Below are positions 27,334 through 35,489 of a stretch of 64,000 bases of DNA, one piece after another. The translations under genes were made by a program, and so were the position numbers. Position 1 is the stretch's first letter, and every line of letters starts with the position of its first letter. Location of the stretch: the NCBI RefSeq assembly GCF_947036865.1, contig NZ_CAMQSF010000003.1:124001-188000 (forward strand), given 5' to 3'. The notes below the pieces were generated by a model that saw only the letters and a program-made list of their open reading frames with translations, was not told the DNA's origin and did not search any database. The DNA is from an uncultured Caulobacter sp. (GTDB lineage: Bacteria > Pseudomonadota > Alphaproteobacteria > Caulobacterales > Caulobacteraceae).

Positions 27334-28284
27334 ATGAACGATACTCCCTCCCAAACCCGCGCCGGTTTCGCCGCCATCATCGGCGCGCCGAACGCCGGCA
27401 AGTCCACCCTGGTCAACCGCATGGTCGGGGCCAAGGTCTCGATCGTCACCCAGAAGGTCCAGACCACGCGCTTTCCCGTGCGCGGCGTCGCCATCGAGGG
27501 CGACACCCAGATCGTCCTCGTCGACACCCCCGGCATCTTCAGCCCGCGCCGCCGCCTGGACCGGGCCATGGTCCGCTCGGCCTGGGCCGGCTCGGAAGAG
27601 GCCGAGGCCACCGTGCACCTCGTCGACGCGCAGGCTGAACTCGCCAGCCGCGCTGACAAGGCCACGCCCGGCGAATACCGCTCGGCCCAGGACGTCCAGA
27701 CTATCATCGAGGGCCTGAAGGCCGCCGACCGCCAGGTGATCCTGGCGCTGAACAAGATCGACGGGATCAAGCGCGACACGCTTCTGGCCGTGGCCAAGGA
27801 CTTCTTCGACACCGGCGTCTATACCGACGTCTTCATGATCAGCGCCGCGACCGGCGCGGGCGTCGAGGACCTGACCGCCAAGCTCGTCACCATGATGCCC
27901 GAGGGGCCCTGGCTCTATCCCGAGGACCAGACCGCCGACCTGCCGGCCCGGCTGCTGGCCGCCGAGATCACGCGCGAGAAGGTCTATCTGCGCGTTCACG
28001 AGGAACTGCCCTACGCGGCCACGGTGGAAACGACCGCTTTCGAGGAGCGCAAGGACGGCTCGGTGCGCATCGAGCAGACCATCCTGGTCGAGCGCGAGGG
28101 CCAGCGGGTCATCGTCATCGGCAAGGGCGGCCAGACCTTGAAGTGGATCGGCCAGGCCTCGCGCGAGGAGTTGTGCGACATCCTCGACCGCAAGGTTCAC
28201 CTGTTCCTGCACGTGAAGGTCAAGGAAAACTGGGCCGAGGAGCGCGGTCTCTTCAGCGATATCGGACTGGATTTCGATGTTTGA
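27334..28284 (+). CDS. era: GTPase Era
   Basis: Ras-like GTPase that binds 16S rRNA and assists 30S assembly. 316 aa. G1 GAPNAGKSTLVNRM, G3 DTPG in IVLVDTPGIF, G4 NKID in LALNKIDGIK; the C-terminal KH domain includes VIGKGGQTLKWIGQASREEL. A GTG six codons upstream is possible; ATG giving MNDTPSQTRAGF was chosen as closest to homologues. Its last 8 nt overlap the next gene (nat). Confidence 0.96.
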   Translation: MNDTPSQTRAGFAAIIGAPNAGKSTLVNRMVGAKVSIVTQKVQTTRFPVRGVAIEGDTQIVLVDTPGIFSPRRRLDRAMVRSAWAGSEEAEATVHLVDAQAELASRADKATPGEYRSAQDVQTIIEGLKAADRQVILALNKIDGIKRDTLLAVAKDFFDTGVYTDVFMISAATGAGVEDLTAKLVTMMPEGPWLYPEDQTADLPARLLAAEITREKVYLRVHEELPYAATVETTAFEERKDGSVRIEQTILVEREGQRVIVIGKGGQTLKWIGQASREELCDILDRKVHLFLHVKVKENWAEERGLFSDIGLDFDV

Positions 28285-29134
28285 TGCTCCGGCGGCCGCT
28301 CCGGCCGTTGATCTGGACGCCTACTTCAATCGCATCGGCCATGACGGCCCGCGCGAGCCGACGCTGGACGTGCTGCGGGCCATCACCTTCAGGCATCCCG
28401 ACGCCATCCCGTTCGAGAACCTCGACGTGCTGCTGGGGCGCGGGATCAGCATCGTCCCGTCCGAGGTCGACGCCAAGCTGATCGGCGCGGGGCGAGGGGG
28501 CTACTGCTACGAGCAGAACGGCCTGATGAAGCGGGTGCTGGAGGCGCTGGGCTTCCAGGTCGAGGGCCTGATGGCCCGCGTCAAGTGGATGCTGCCCGAA
28601 GGCGCGCCGCCGCGCCCGCGCTCGCACCAGGTGCTGGGCGTGGATCTGGACGGCGAGACCTGGCTGGTCGACTGCGGCTTCGGCGGCTGCGTGCTGACCG
28701 CGCCGCTGCGCCTGTTCTCCGACGAGGTGCAAGAGACGCCGCACGGCCGGTTCCGCATCGTCGACACGGAGACCGGCGGCGTCGCCGAGCGCCAGGTCCA
28801 GGCCGATCTGTCGGGCCGCTGGGCGCCGCTCTATCAGGTGTCGCAAGGCGCCTGGGCCGAGATCGACTACGAGCAGGCCAACTTCTACACCTACACGCAC
28901 CCGAGCTCGCACTTCACCTGGAGCATGACGGTGGGGCGCACCACGCCGACCGCGCGCTATGCCCTGAAGAACAACCGCTTCACCCATCGCGACCTGACCG
29001 GCGCGGTGGTCGAGCAGCGCGACCTGTCGGCCGACGAGTTGGAAGCGACCCTGAGCGACGTGATCGGCCTGCCGGTCGCGCCCGAGTGGCGGCCGGTGCT
29101 TGAGAAGGTCGTGGCCTGGGGGACGCCATCCTAG
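28277..29134 (+). CDS. nat: Arylamine N-acetyltransferase
   Basis: Transfers acetyl from acetyl-CoA to arylamines or hydrazines. 285 aa. The Cys-His-Asp triad is C77 in GRGGYCYEQN, H117 in PRSHQVLGVD and D132 in LVDCGFGG; the N-terminal HPDAIPFENLDVLLG is the family hallmark. It overlaps era by 8 nt and is 14 nt before recO, so it is part of that operon although xenobiotic acetylation has no obvious link to RNA or DNA maintenance. The natural substrate is unknown. Confidence 0.93.
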   Translation: MFDAPAAAPAVDLDAYFNRIGHDGPREPTLDVLRAITFRHPDAIPFENLDVLLGRGISIVPSEVDAKLIGAGRGGYCYEQNGLMKRVLEALGFQVEGLMARVKWMLPEGAPPRPRSHQVLGVDLDGETWLVDCGFGGCVLTAPLRLFSDEVQETPHGRFRIVDTETGGVAERQVQADLSGRWAPLYQVSQGAWAEIDYEQANFYTYTHPSSHFTWSMTVGRTTPTARYALKNNRFTHRDLTGAVVEQRDLSADELEATLSDVIGLPVAPEWRPVLEKVVAWGTPS

Positions 29135-29148
29135 CTGGAGTGGCCTAA

Positions 29149-29880
29149 ATGGAGTGGGAAGACGAAGCCTATGTCCTCTCGGCCCGCTCGCACGGCGAGA
29201 CGGGGGCGATCGTCGAGCTGCTCACCCAGGATCGCGGCAAGTTCGCCGCTCACGTGGCCGGCGCCGCCTCGCGGCGGATGAAGCCGTTCCTGCAACCAGG
29301 CGCGCGCGTCATCGCTCGCTATCGGGCGCGGGTGTCCGACCAACTGGGCTCGGCCAGCCTGGAGCCGATGGGCGAGGGGCCCGCGGCGCTGTTCGACGAC
29401 CGCCTGGCCCTGGCCGGGCTGTCGGCCGCCGCCGCCGTCGCCGCCGGAGCCTTGCCCGAGCGCGAAGCCCATCCCGGCGCCTTCCACGCGCTGGAGGCCC
29501 TGATCCGGGTGCTGGAGATCGCCGAGGTCTGGCCGGCGGTCTATGTCCGATACGAGGCGGGCCTGCTGCAGGAACTGGGCTTTGGCCTGGATCTCTCCAA
29601 GTGCGCCGCCACCGGCGTCTTCGACGATCTCGTCTATGTCAGCCCGCGCACGGGCCGGGCCGTCAGCCGCGAGGCCGGGCGGCCCTATCACGACAAGCTG
29701 CTGCCGCTGCCGCCGTTCATGTTGTCGTCGCAGGGCGGCCTCGCCGAGGGCGACGTCAAGGCGGGCCTCGACATCACCGGCCACTTCCTGGAGCAGTTCG
29801 TGTTCGGCCCGCTGAACCGCCCGCTGCCGCCGGCGCGGCTGTGGCTGCTGGACCGGCTGGCCGAGGCGGGTCGGCTTTAG
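29149..29880 (+). CDS. recO: DNA repair protein RecO
   Basis: Mediator that loads RecA on SSB-coated DNA in the RecFOR pathway. 243 aa: N-terminal OB fold beginning MEWEDEAYVLSARSHGETGA, then a helical domain with RVLEIAEVWPAVYVRYEAGL and the conserved LGFGLDLSKCAATG. The end PLNRPLPPARLWLLDRL is typical. Some RecO proteins have a four-Cys zinc site; here only one Cys is present, as in many alphaproteobacteria. Confidence 0.93.
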   Translation: MEWEDEAYVLSARSHGETGAIVELLTQDRGKFAAHVAGAASRRMKPFLQPGARVIARYRARVSDQLGSASLEPMGEGPAALFDDRLALAGLSAAAAVAAGALPEREAHPGAFHALEALIRVLEIAEVWPAVYVRYEAGLLQELGFGLDLSKCAATGVFDDLVYVSPRTGRAVSREAGRPYHDKLLPLPPFMLSSQGGLAEGDVKAGLDITGHFLEQFVFGPLNRPLPPARLWLLDRLAEAGRL

Positions 29881-29949
29881 CCAAACGACTTTAAGAACCG
29901 TCACAAAGCGGGTTTATCGGCGGAAGCTCAAGTTTTCCGGAGTCGCGTC

Positions 29950-31542
29950 ATGTCCGTCCTCGACCGTTACGCCCTGAGCCGCCGCCGCCTGCTGAGCGTG
30001 TTCGGCGCCTCGGCCGTCACCGCCCTGGCCATCCCGCTGGAAAGCGGCAAGGCCCTGGCCCAGGCTGTGTTCGCGACCTACCCCTTCCAGCTCGGCGTCG
30101 CCTCCGGCGATCCGTCGTCGGACGGCTTCGTGATCTGGACCCGCCTGGCGCCCGAACCGTTCGAGATCGGCTACGGCATGCCGATGGCTCCGGTCGCGGT
30201 CGACTGGGAAGTCGGCGACTCGGCCAGCATGCGCAACATCGTGGCCAAGGGCACGACGATCGCGCCGCCGGAACTCGGCCATTCGGTCCACGTCGAGATC
30301 GGCGGCCTGCAGCCGAACCGCGACTACTGGTACCGGTTCACCGCCGGCAAGGAGCGCAGCATCACCGGCCGCGCGCGCACCACGCCTGCCGTGGGCGCGG
30401 CGCTGGAGCGGGTGCGCTTCGGCGTCGCCGGCTGCCAACACTATGAGAACGGCTACTACACCGCCTATCGCCGCCTGGCCGAGGAGAACCCCGACTTCAT
30501 CTTCTGCTACGGCGACTACATCTACGAGGGGCGCGGCGCCCGCACCTCCAGCGGCCCGAATGGTCCGGTCGAGAACCCGCGCCAGCACTTCGGCGGCGAG
30601 ATCTACAGCCTCGACGACTACCGCCACCGCTACGCGCAATACAAGATGGACACCGACCTGCAAGCCGCCCACGCCGCCGCGCCTTGGTTCGGCGTCTGGG
30701 ATGATCACGAGATCGACAACAACTGGGTCGGCGATCGCGATCAGGATGGCACCGATCCCAAGCTGTTCAACCTGCGTCGCCAGGCCGCCGCCCAGGCCTA
30801 TTACGAGGCCATGCCGCTGCGGGCCACGAGCTTCCCGGCCGGAACCTCGATCCAGATCTATCGCCGCGCCGCCTATGGCCAGCTGATGAACCTGAACCTG
30901 CTGGACACCCGCCAGTTCCGCTCGGACCAGCCCTGCGGCGACAAGTACGGCGCGTCCTGCGCCGAGATCGGCGATCCCAAGGCCGAGGTCGTTGGCGCGG
31001 CCCAGGAGAAGTGGCTGATGGACAGCCTGACCGGCTCGAAGTCGACTTGGAGCGTCATCGCCCAACAGGTGATGATGATGGACCTCGACCGCGAGCCGTC
31101 CATCCCGGGCGTGCAGGTCAATCCCGACAGCTGGGCCGGCTATCGCATCCCGCGCGGCCGCCTGCTGGGGAAGATCAAGGACGCCAAGGTGGCCAATGTC
31201 GCCGTGCTGACCGGCGACGAGCACCAGAACTTCGCCGGCGACCTGTTCGTCGACGGCGCCAAGCCCGACGGCGCGCCGATCGCCTCGGAGTTCGTGATCA
31301 CCTCGATCACCTCGGGCGGCGACGGCGTCGACCAGCGCCCGGACATGGCCAAGGTCCAGGCCGGCAATCCGATGCTGAAGTTCAACAACAGCCAGCGCGG
31401 CTACGCCATCTGCGACGTGACGCCCAAGGCCTTCGTCACCGAGTTCAAGGTGCTGGACGCGGTCACCCGCAAGGACGGCAAGCTGTCGACGCGCGCGAAA
31501 TGGGCGCTGGAGGCCGGAAAAGCGGGGATCGTTCAGGCCTGA
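29950..31542 (+). CDS. phoD: Alkaline phosphatase PhoD
   Basis: Secreted phosphodiesterase/phosphomonoesterase using Fe and Ca. The 530-aa precursor has a Tat signal, LSRRRLLSVFGASAVTALAI. Metal-binding blocks: VRFGVAGCQHYENGYYTAYR, FIFCYGDYIYEGRG and GVWDDHEIDNNWVGDRDQ; LTGDEHQNFAGDL supplies later ligands. A GTCACAAA sequence about 50 nt upstream resembles half a Pho-box, too weak to call. Followed by a tandem pair of palindromes beginning inside the stop codon. Confidence 0.95.
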   Translation: MSVLDRYALSRRRLLSVFGASAVTALAIPLESGKALAQAVFATYPFQLGVASGDPSSDGFVIWTRLAPEPFEIGYGMPMAPVAVDWEVGDSASMRNIVAKGTTIAPPELGHSVHVEIGGLQPNRDYWYRFTAGKERSITGRARTTPAVGAALERVRFGVAGCQHYENGYYTAYRRLAEENPDFIFCYGDYIYEGRGARTSSGPNGPVENPRQHFGGEIYSLDDYRHRYAQYKMDTDLQAAHAAAPWFGVWDDHEIDNNWVGDRDQDGTDPKLFNLRRQAAAQAYYEAMPLRATSFPAGTSIQIYRRAAYGQLMNLNLLDTRQFRSDQPCGDKYGASCAEIGDPKAEVVGAAQEKWLMDSLTGSKSTWSVIAQQVMMMDLDREPSIPGVQVNPDSWAGYRIPRGRLLGKIKDAKVANVAVLTGDEHQNFAGDLFVDGAKPDGAPIASEFVITSITSGGDGVDQRPDMAKVQAGNPMLKFNNSQRGYAICDVTPKAFVTEFKVLDAVTRKDGKLSTRAKWALEAGKAGIVQA

Positions 31543-31654
31543 GCGCGCGACAGCCGAAAGTGCGCGCGGTTTCGGCGCCCGTCGCGCGCCAAAAAAGGCT
31601 CAAGCGCGCGACAGCCGAAAGTGCGCGCGGTTTCGGCGCCCATCGCGCGCCAAA
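31541..31654. repeat. Tandem pair of GCGCGC-rich palindromes
   Basis: Two copies, period 61 nt, of a unit running AGCGCGCGACAGCCGAAAG... to ...TCGCGCGCCAAA. The copies differ by one base (CCGTCG against CCATCG). Within each, outer arms GCGCGCGAC/GTCGCGCGC and inner arms GCCGAAA/TTTCGGC can pair, so each unit can form a long hairpin. The first copy begins within the phoD stop codon. Possible transcription terminators or a protein-binding array. Confidence 0.85.
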
Positions 31655-31660
31655 CACGGG

Positions 31661-31739
31661 GATAGAGCCCGGGAACCGGCTCTATCGGGTCGAATCGTCG
31701 AGGGTATTTGGCTAGACTCCCGTCCCGGAGTAACGAATC
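31661..31739 (+). promoter_or_regulatory. parC leader: hairpin and three GANTC sites
   Basis: A perfect 9-bp stem GATAGAGCC/GGCTCTATC with an 8-nt loop spans 31661-31686. It is followed by three GANTC sequences (31692-31696 GAATC, 31715-31719 GACTC, 31735-31739 GAATC) within 48 nt, just before the parC ATG. GANTC is the CcrM methylation site, and methylation state feeds GcrA-dependent cell-cycle promoters in Caulobacter. The promoter assignment is inference from position. Confidence 0.5.
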
Positions 31740-31745
31740 CCCTCG

Positions 31746-34025
31746 ATGAACAAGCCTGTCCTTCCTCCTCCCGGCGGCCCCGACGACGGCGACCGCATTC
31801 TCGACGAGCCGCTGACCGAAGCGCTGTCGCGTCGCTATCTGGCCTACGCCCTGTCGACCATCGGCTCGCGGGCGCTGCCGGACGTGCGCGACGGTCTGAA
31901 GCCCGTGCACCGTCGCGTGCTCTACGCGATGAGCAACATGCGCCTGAACCCCGACGCCGCGGCGCGCAAGTGCGCCAAGGTGGTCGGCGAGGTGATGGGT
32001 AACTTCCACCCGCACGGCGACCAGTCGATCTACGACGCCCTGGTCCGCCTGGCCCAGGACTTCGCCCAGCGCATCCCGCTGGTCGAGGGGCAGGGGAACT
32101 TCGGCAATATCGACGGCGATAACGCGGCGGCCATGCGTTACACCGAATGCAAGATGACGGAGGCGGCGACGCTTCTGCTGGACGGCATCGACGAGGACGC
32201 GGTCGACTTCCGGCCCACCTATGATGGCCAGGACGAGGAGCCGGTGGTCCTGCCGTCGGGCTTCCCCAACCTCCTGGCCAACGGCTCGTCCGGCATCGCG
32301 GTCGGCATGGCCACCTCGATCCCGCCGCACAACGCCGCCGAGCTTATCGACGCCTGCCAGCTCTTGCTCAGCAATCCCGAGGCGACGACCGAGGAATTGC
32401 TGGAGAAGGTTCCGGGACCGGACTTCCCGACCGGCGGCGTCATCGTCGAGCCGCGCGGGTCCCTGCTGGAAACCTATGAGACCGGCCGCGGCGGCGTGCG
32501 AATCCGCGCCAAGTGGGAGAAGGAGGACACCGGCCGCGGCACGTACCAGATCGTCGTCACCGAGATCCCCTACCAGGTGAAGAAGTCGGATCTGGTCGAG
32601 CAGCTGGCCGACCTGATCGACAGCAAGAAGGCCGCTCTGCTAGGCGACGTCCGCGACGAGAGCGCCGAGGACATTCGTCTCGTCCTGGAGCCCAAGTCCA
32701 AGAACGTCGAGCCCGAAGTGCTGATGGAGAGCCTGTTCAAGCTTTCGGCGCTGGAGAGCCGCTTCCCGGTCAATATCAACGTACTGGATGCGCGGGGCAC
32801 GCCGGGCGTGATGGGCCTGAAGCAGGCTCTGCTGGCCTTCCTGGCCCACCGCCGCGAGGTGCTGACCCGCCGGGCCCGCCACCGGCTGGCCAAGATCGAG
32901 GCCCGCCTGCACATCCTGGACGGCCTGCTGATCGCCTATCTCAATCTCGACGAGGTCATCCGGATCGTCCGCTACGAGGACAAGCCGAAGGACAAGCTGA
33001 TCGAGACCTTCGCCCTGACCGACATCCAGGCCGACGCGATCCTCAATACCCGCCTGCGCCAGCTGGCCAAGCTGGAGGAGATGGAGATCCGCCGCGAGCA
33101 CGCCGAACTGGTGGAAGAGCGCGACGGCATCCTGGCCATGCTGGCCAGCGACGCCAAGCAGTGGAAGCTGGTCGGCGTGGGCCTGGGCCAGGTCCGCGAG
33201 ACCCTGCTGAAGATCAAGCACCCGCTGGACAAGCCGCGTCCGACCGGCGTTCCCGGCCGCTCGATCTTCGCCGACGCCCCGGTGGTCGACGCCGACGCCG
33301 CCATCGAGGCGATGATCGTCCGCGAGCCGATCACCATCATCCTGTCCGAGCGCGGCTGGATCCGCGCGGCCAAGGGCAAGGTCGACGATCCGTCGGAGCT
33401 GAAGTTCAAGGACGGCGACAAGCTGGGCTTCCTGGTCCCGGCCGAGACCACCGACAAGCTGCTGATCTTCTCCAGCGACGGGCGGTTCTTCACCCTGGGC
33501 TGCGACAAGCTGCCCAGCGCGCGCGGCCATGGCGAGCCGGTGCGGATGATGATCGAGCTGGACGACAAGGTGAAGATCGTCGACGTCTTCCCGTTCAAGG
33601 CCGGCCGCAAGCGCATCCTGGCCTCGAAGGCGGGCTACGGCTTCCTGATGCCGGAGGAGGAGGCTCTCGCCAACCGCAAGGCCGGCAAGCAGGTCCTGAC
33701 CGTCGATGACAAGGGCGCGGCCTTCTGCATGGAGGCCGTCGGCGACCAGCTGGCGGTGATCGGCGACAACGGCAAGATCCTGATCTTCCCGATCGAGGAA
33801 CTGCCCGAGATGCCGCGCGGCAAGGGCGTCAAGCTGCAGTCCTATCGCGAGGGCGGGCTGCGCGACGGGCTGTCGTTCAACGCCGAGACTGGGGCGTACT
33901 GGATCGACACCGCCGGGCGCCGCCGCGACTGGGCGGAGTGGAAGGAGTGGGTCGGTCGGCGCGCGGGCGCGGGCAAGCTGGCGCCGCGCGGCTTCGCCAC
34001 CAACAAGCGGTTCAAGCCGAAATGA
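31746..34025 (+). CDS. parC: DNA topoisomerase IV subunit A
   Basis: Decatenates daughter chromosomes with ParE. 759 aa; catalytic Tyr is Y132 in [13 protein letters not shown]. The N-terminal breakage-reunion domain shows [19 protein letters not shown] and [16 protein letters not shown]; the shorter, acid-poor C-terminal domain lacks the gyrase box seen in the second paralogue in this window (gyrA), supporting parC over gyrA. The quinolone-contact Ser is Q93. The stop overlaps the next gene as ATGA. Confidence 0.95.
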   Translation: MNKPVLPPPGGPDDGDRILDEPLTEALSRRYLAYALSTIGSRALPDVRDGLKPVHRRVLYAMSNMRLNPDAAARKCAKVVGEVMGNFHPHGDQSIYDALVRLAQDFAQRIPLVEGQGNFGNIDGDNAAAMRYTECKMTEAATLLLDGIDEDAVDFRPTYDGQDEEPVVLPSGFPNLLANGSSGIAVGMATSIPPHNAAELIDACQLLLSNPEATTEELLEKVPGPDFPTGGVIVEPRGSLLETYETGRGGVRIRAKWEKEDTGRGTYQIVVTEIPYQVKKSDLVEQLADLIDSKKAALLGDVRDESAEDIRLVLEPKSKNVEPEVLMESLFKLSALESRFPVNINVLDARGTPGVMGLKQALLAFLAHRREVLTRRARHRLAKIEARLHILDGLLIAYLNLDEVIRIVRYEDKPKDKLIETFALTDIQADAILNTRLRQLAKLEEMEIRREHAELVEERDGILAMLASDAKQWKLVGVGLGQVRETLLKIKHPLDKPRPTGVPGRSIFADAPVVDADAAIEAMIVREPITIILSERGWIRAAKGKVDDPSELKFKDGDKLGFLVPAETTDKLLIFSSDGRFFTLGCDKLPSARGHGEPVRMMIELDDKVKIVDVFPFKAGRKRILASKAGYGFLMPEEEALANRKAGKQVLTVDDKGAAFCMEAVGDQLAVIGDNGKILIFPIEELPEMPRGKGVKLQSYREGGLRDGLSFNAETGAYWIDTAGRRRDWAEWKEWVGRRAGAGKLAPRGFATNKRFKPK

Positions 34026-35422
34026 GGTCGGGGCGGTTGCGTCGCCGGGCGTTGAGCTTCTTGGCCAGCGTGTTCGGCTGCGCGGCCGTCGCCGCGACCC
34101 CCGCCTCGGCCCTGCCCAAGGCCCGCCCGGGCGAGGTCGGCTTCAGCGCCGAGCGGCTCAAGCGTCTCGACGATCACATGCAGACGATGGTGGACCGCGG
34201 CCAGATCGCCGGCGCGGTGACCCTGCTCGCGCGACACGGCCGCGTCGTCCACGCCAAGGCGTTCGGCCGTCGGGCGCTGCGCGGCGGGCGCATGCCGCTG
34301 GACGCCATCTTCCGGATCCGTTCGGAGACCAAGCCGATCACCGGCGTGGCGATGATGATCCTGTACGAGCGGGGTCTGTGGAAGCTGGACGACCCGATCA
34401 GCAAATACGTGCCAGAGTTCGCCAACCTGCGGGTCGTGACGGGGCTGGACGCGGAGGGGCAGCCGATCCTGGCGCCGGTCAGCCGGCCGCCGACCATGCG
34501 CGAGCTGATGACCCACACGGCCGGCTTCGCCTATGGTCTGGCCGACGATCCCAGGAGCCCGGCGGACCAGGCCTATTACCGCGCGGGCGTGTTGCGGTCG
34601 GCCTCGCTGAACGACCTCGTCCAGAAGGTCTCGGACCTGCCGATGTTCGCCGAACCCGGCCAACTGTGGCGCTACAGCGTGGCGGCCGACATCCAGGGCT
34701 ATATCGTCGAGAAGCTGTCAGGCGAGAGCCTGCCGGTGTTCATGCAGGAACACATCTTCGCGCCGCTCGGCATGCGCGACACCGCCTTCTACGTGCCCGA
34801 ACAGAAGATCGGCCGGCTGGCGGCGCTCTATGACGCCGATCCGGCGACCGGCAAGCTGATCCCCGCCGTCGAGCCGGCCTGGCGGGACGTGACCCGGCCG
34901 CCGGCCGCGCCGCTGGGCGGCGGCGGATTGGTCTCCACGGCGCGCGACTTCGCCCGCTTCGCCCAGATGCTGCTGAACAAGGGCGAACTGCACGGCGCGC
35001 GGATCCTCAAGCCAGAGACCGTGGCACTGATGACCCAGAACCACCTGCCAGCCGGCTTCGTGGTGACGACCAACGGCACGGCGGGGGTGCTGAACCCCAG
35101 CCAGCGCCCGTTCCCGTTCGCCGCCGGCATGGGCTATGGCCTCGACATGGCGGTGGCGGTCGATCCCGCCGCCTCGGGCGCGCCCGTGGGGCCCGGAACG
35201 GTCAGTTGGGGCGGCAGCGCCGGCACCTGGTTCTGGATCGACCCGGTCAACGACCTGTTCTTCGTCGGCATGATCCAGCGCCTGGGCGGGGTGGGGCCGG
35301 GCCTCGACGCCCAGTCGCGGACCCTCGTCTACCAGGCCCTTGAGCGGCCTCCGCTCGTTGCGGCTCCGTTGGCGAGATCGCCCGCCAAGATCGCGACGGC
35401 CAAGACCGCCTCGACCCGCTGA
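34022..35422 (+). CDS. Serine hydrolase, class C beta-lactamase/esterase family (copy 1)
   Basis: 466-aa exported penicillin-recognising-fold hydrolase. Signal peptide [20 protein letters not shown] ends near PASA (residue 30). Active site S101-x-x-K104 in RIRSETKPITG, Tyr motif Y218-S-V in LWRYSVAADI, and third box WGGSAGTWFWIDP replacing KTG. This pattern is typical of EstB-like esterases and of peptidases rather than true AmpC. ATGA overlap with parC suggests coupling. Closely similar to the gene starting at 37140, with the mini-RsaA gene between them. Confidence 0.9.
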   Translation: MRSGRLRRRALSFLASVFGCAAVAATPASALPKARPGEVGFSAERLKRLDDHMQTMVDRGQIAGAVTLLARHGRVVHAKAFGRRALRGGRMPLDAIFRIRSETKPITGVAMMILYERGLWKLDDPISKYVPEFANLRVVTGLDAEGQPILAPVSRPPTMRELMTHTAGFAYGLADDPRSPADQAYYRAGVLRSASLNDLVQKVSDLPMFAEPGQLWRYSVAADIQGYIVEKLSGESLPVFMQEHIFAPLGMRDTAFYVPEQKIGRLAALYDADPATGKLIPAVEPAWRDVTRPPAAPLGGGGLVSTARDFARFAQMLLNKGELHGARILKPETVALMTQNHLPAGFVVTTNGTAGVLNPSQRPFPFAAGMGYGLDMAVAVDPAASGAPVGPGTVSWGGSAGTWFWIDPVNDLFFVGMIQRLGGVGPGLDAQSRTLVYQALERPPLVAAPLARSPAKIATAKTASTR

Positions 35423-35430
35423 ACGCCACG

Positions 35431-35462
35431 GAAAAGCTCCCCCCGCCAGGGCGAGGGGAGCT
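35431..35462 (-). terminator. Rho-independent terminator of the mini-RsaA gene
   Basis: An 8-bp perfect stem AGCTCCCC/GGGGAGCT with a 12-nt loop. Read on the minus strand it is followed by TTTT, and it lies 28 nt beyond the stop of the RsaA-like gene. On the plus strand no T-run follows, so it serves the minus-strand gene rather than the serine hydrolase. Confidence 0.7.
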
Positions 35463-35489
35463 CCGTCACGGCCCGGATGGGCTGAGGAT

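Noticed and set aside
29896..29925. Pho-box upstream of phoD
   Set aside because: Only one GTCACA-like half is visible; the expected second direct repeat with 11-nt spacing is absent.
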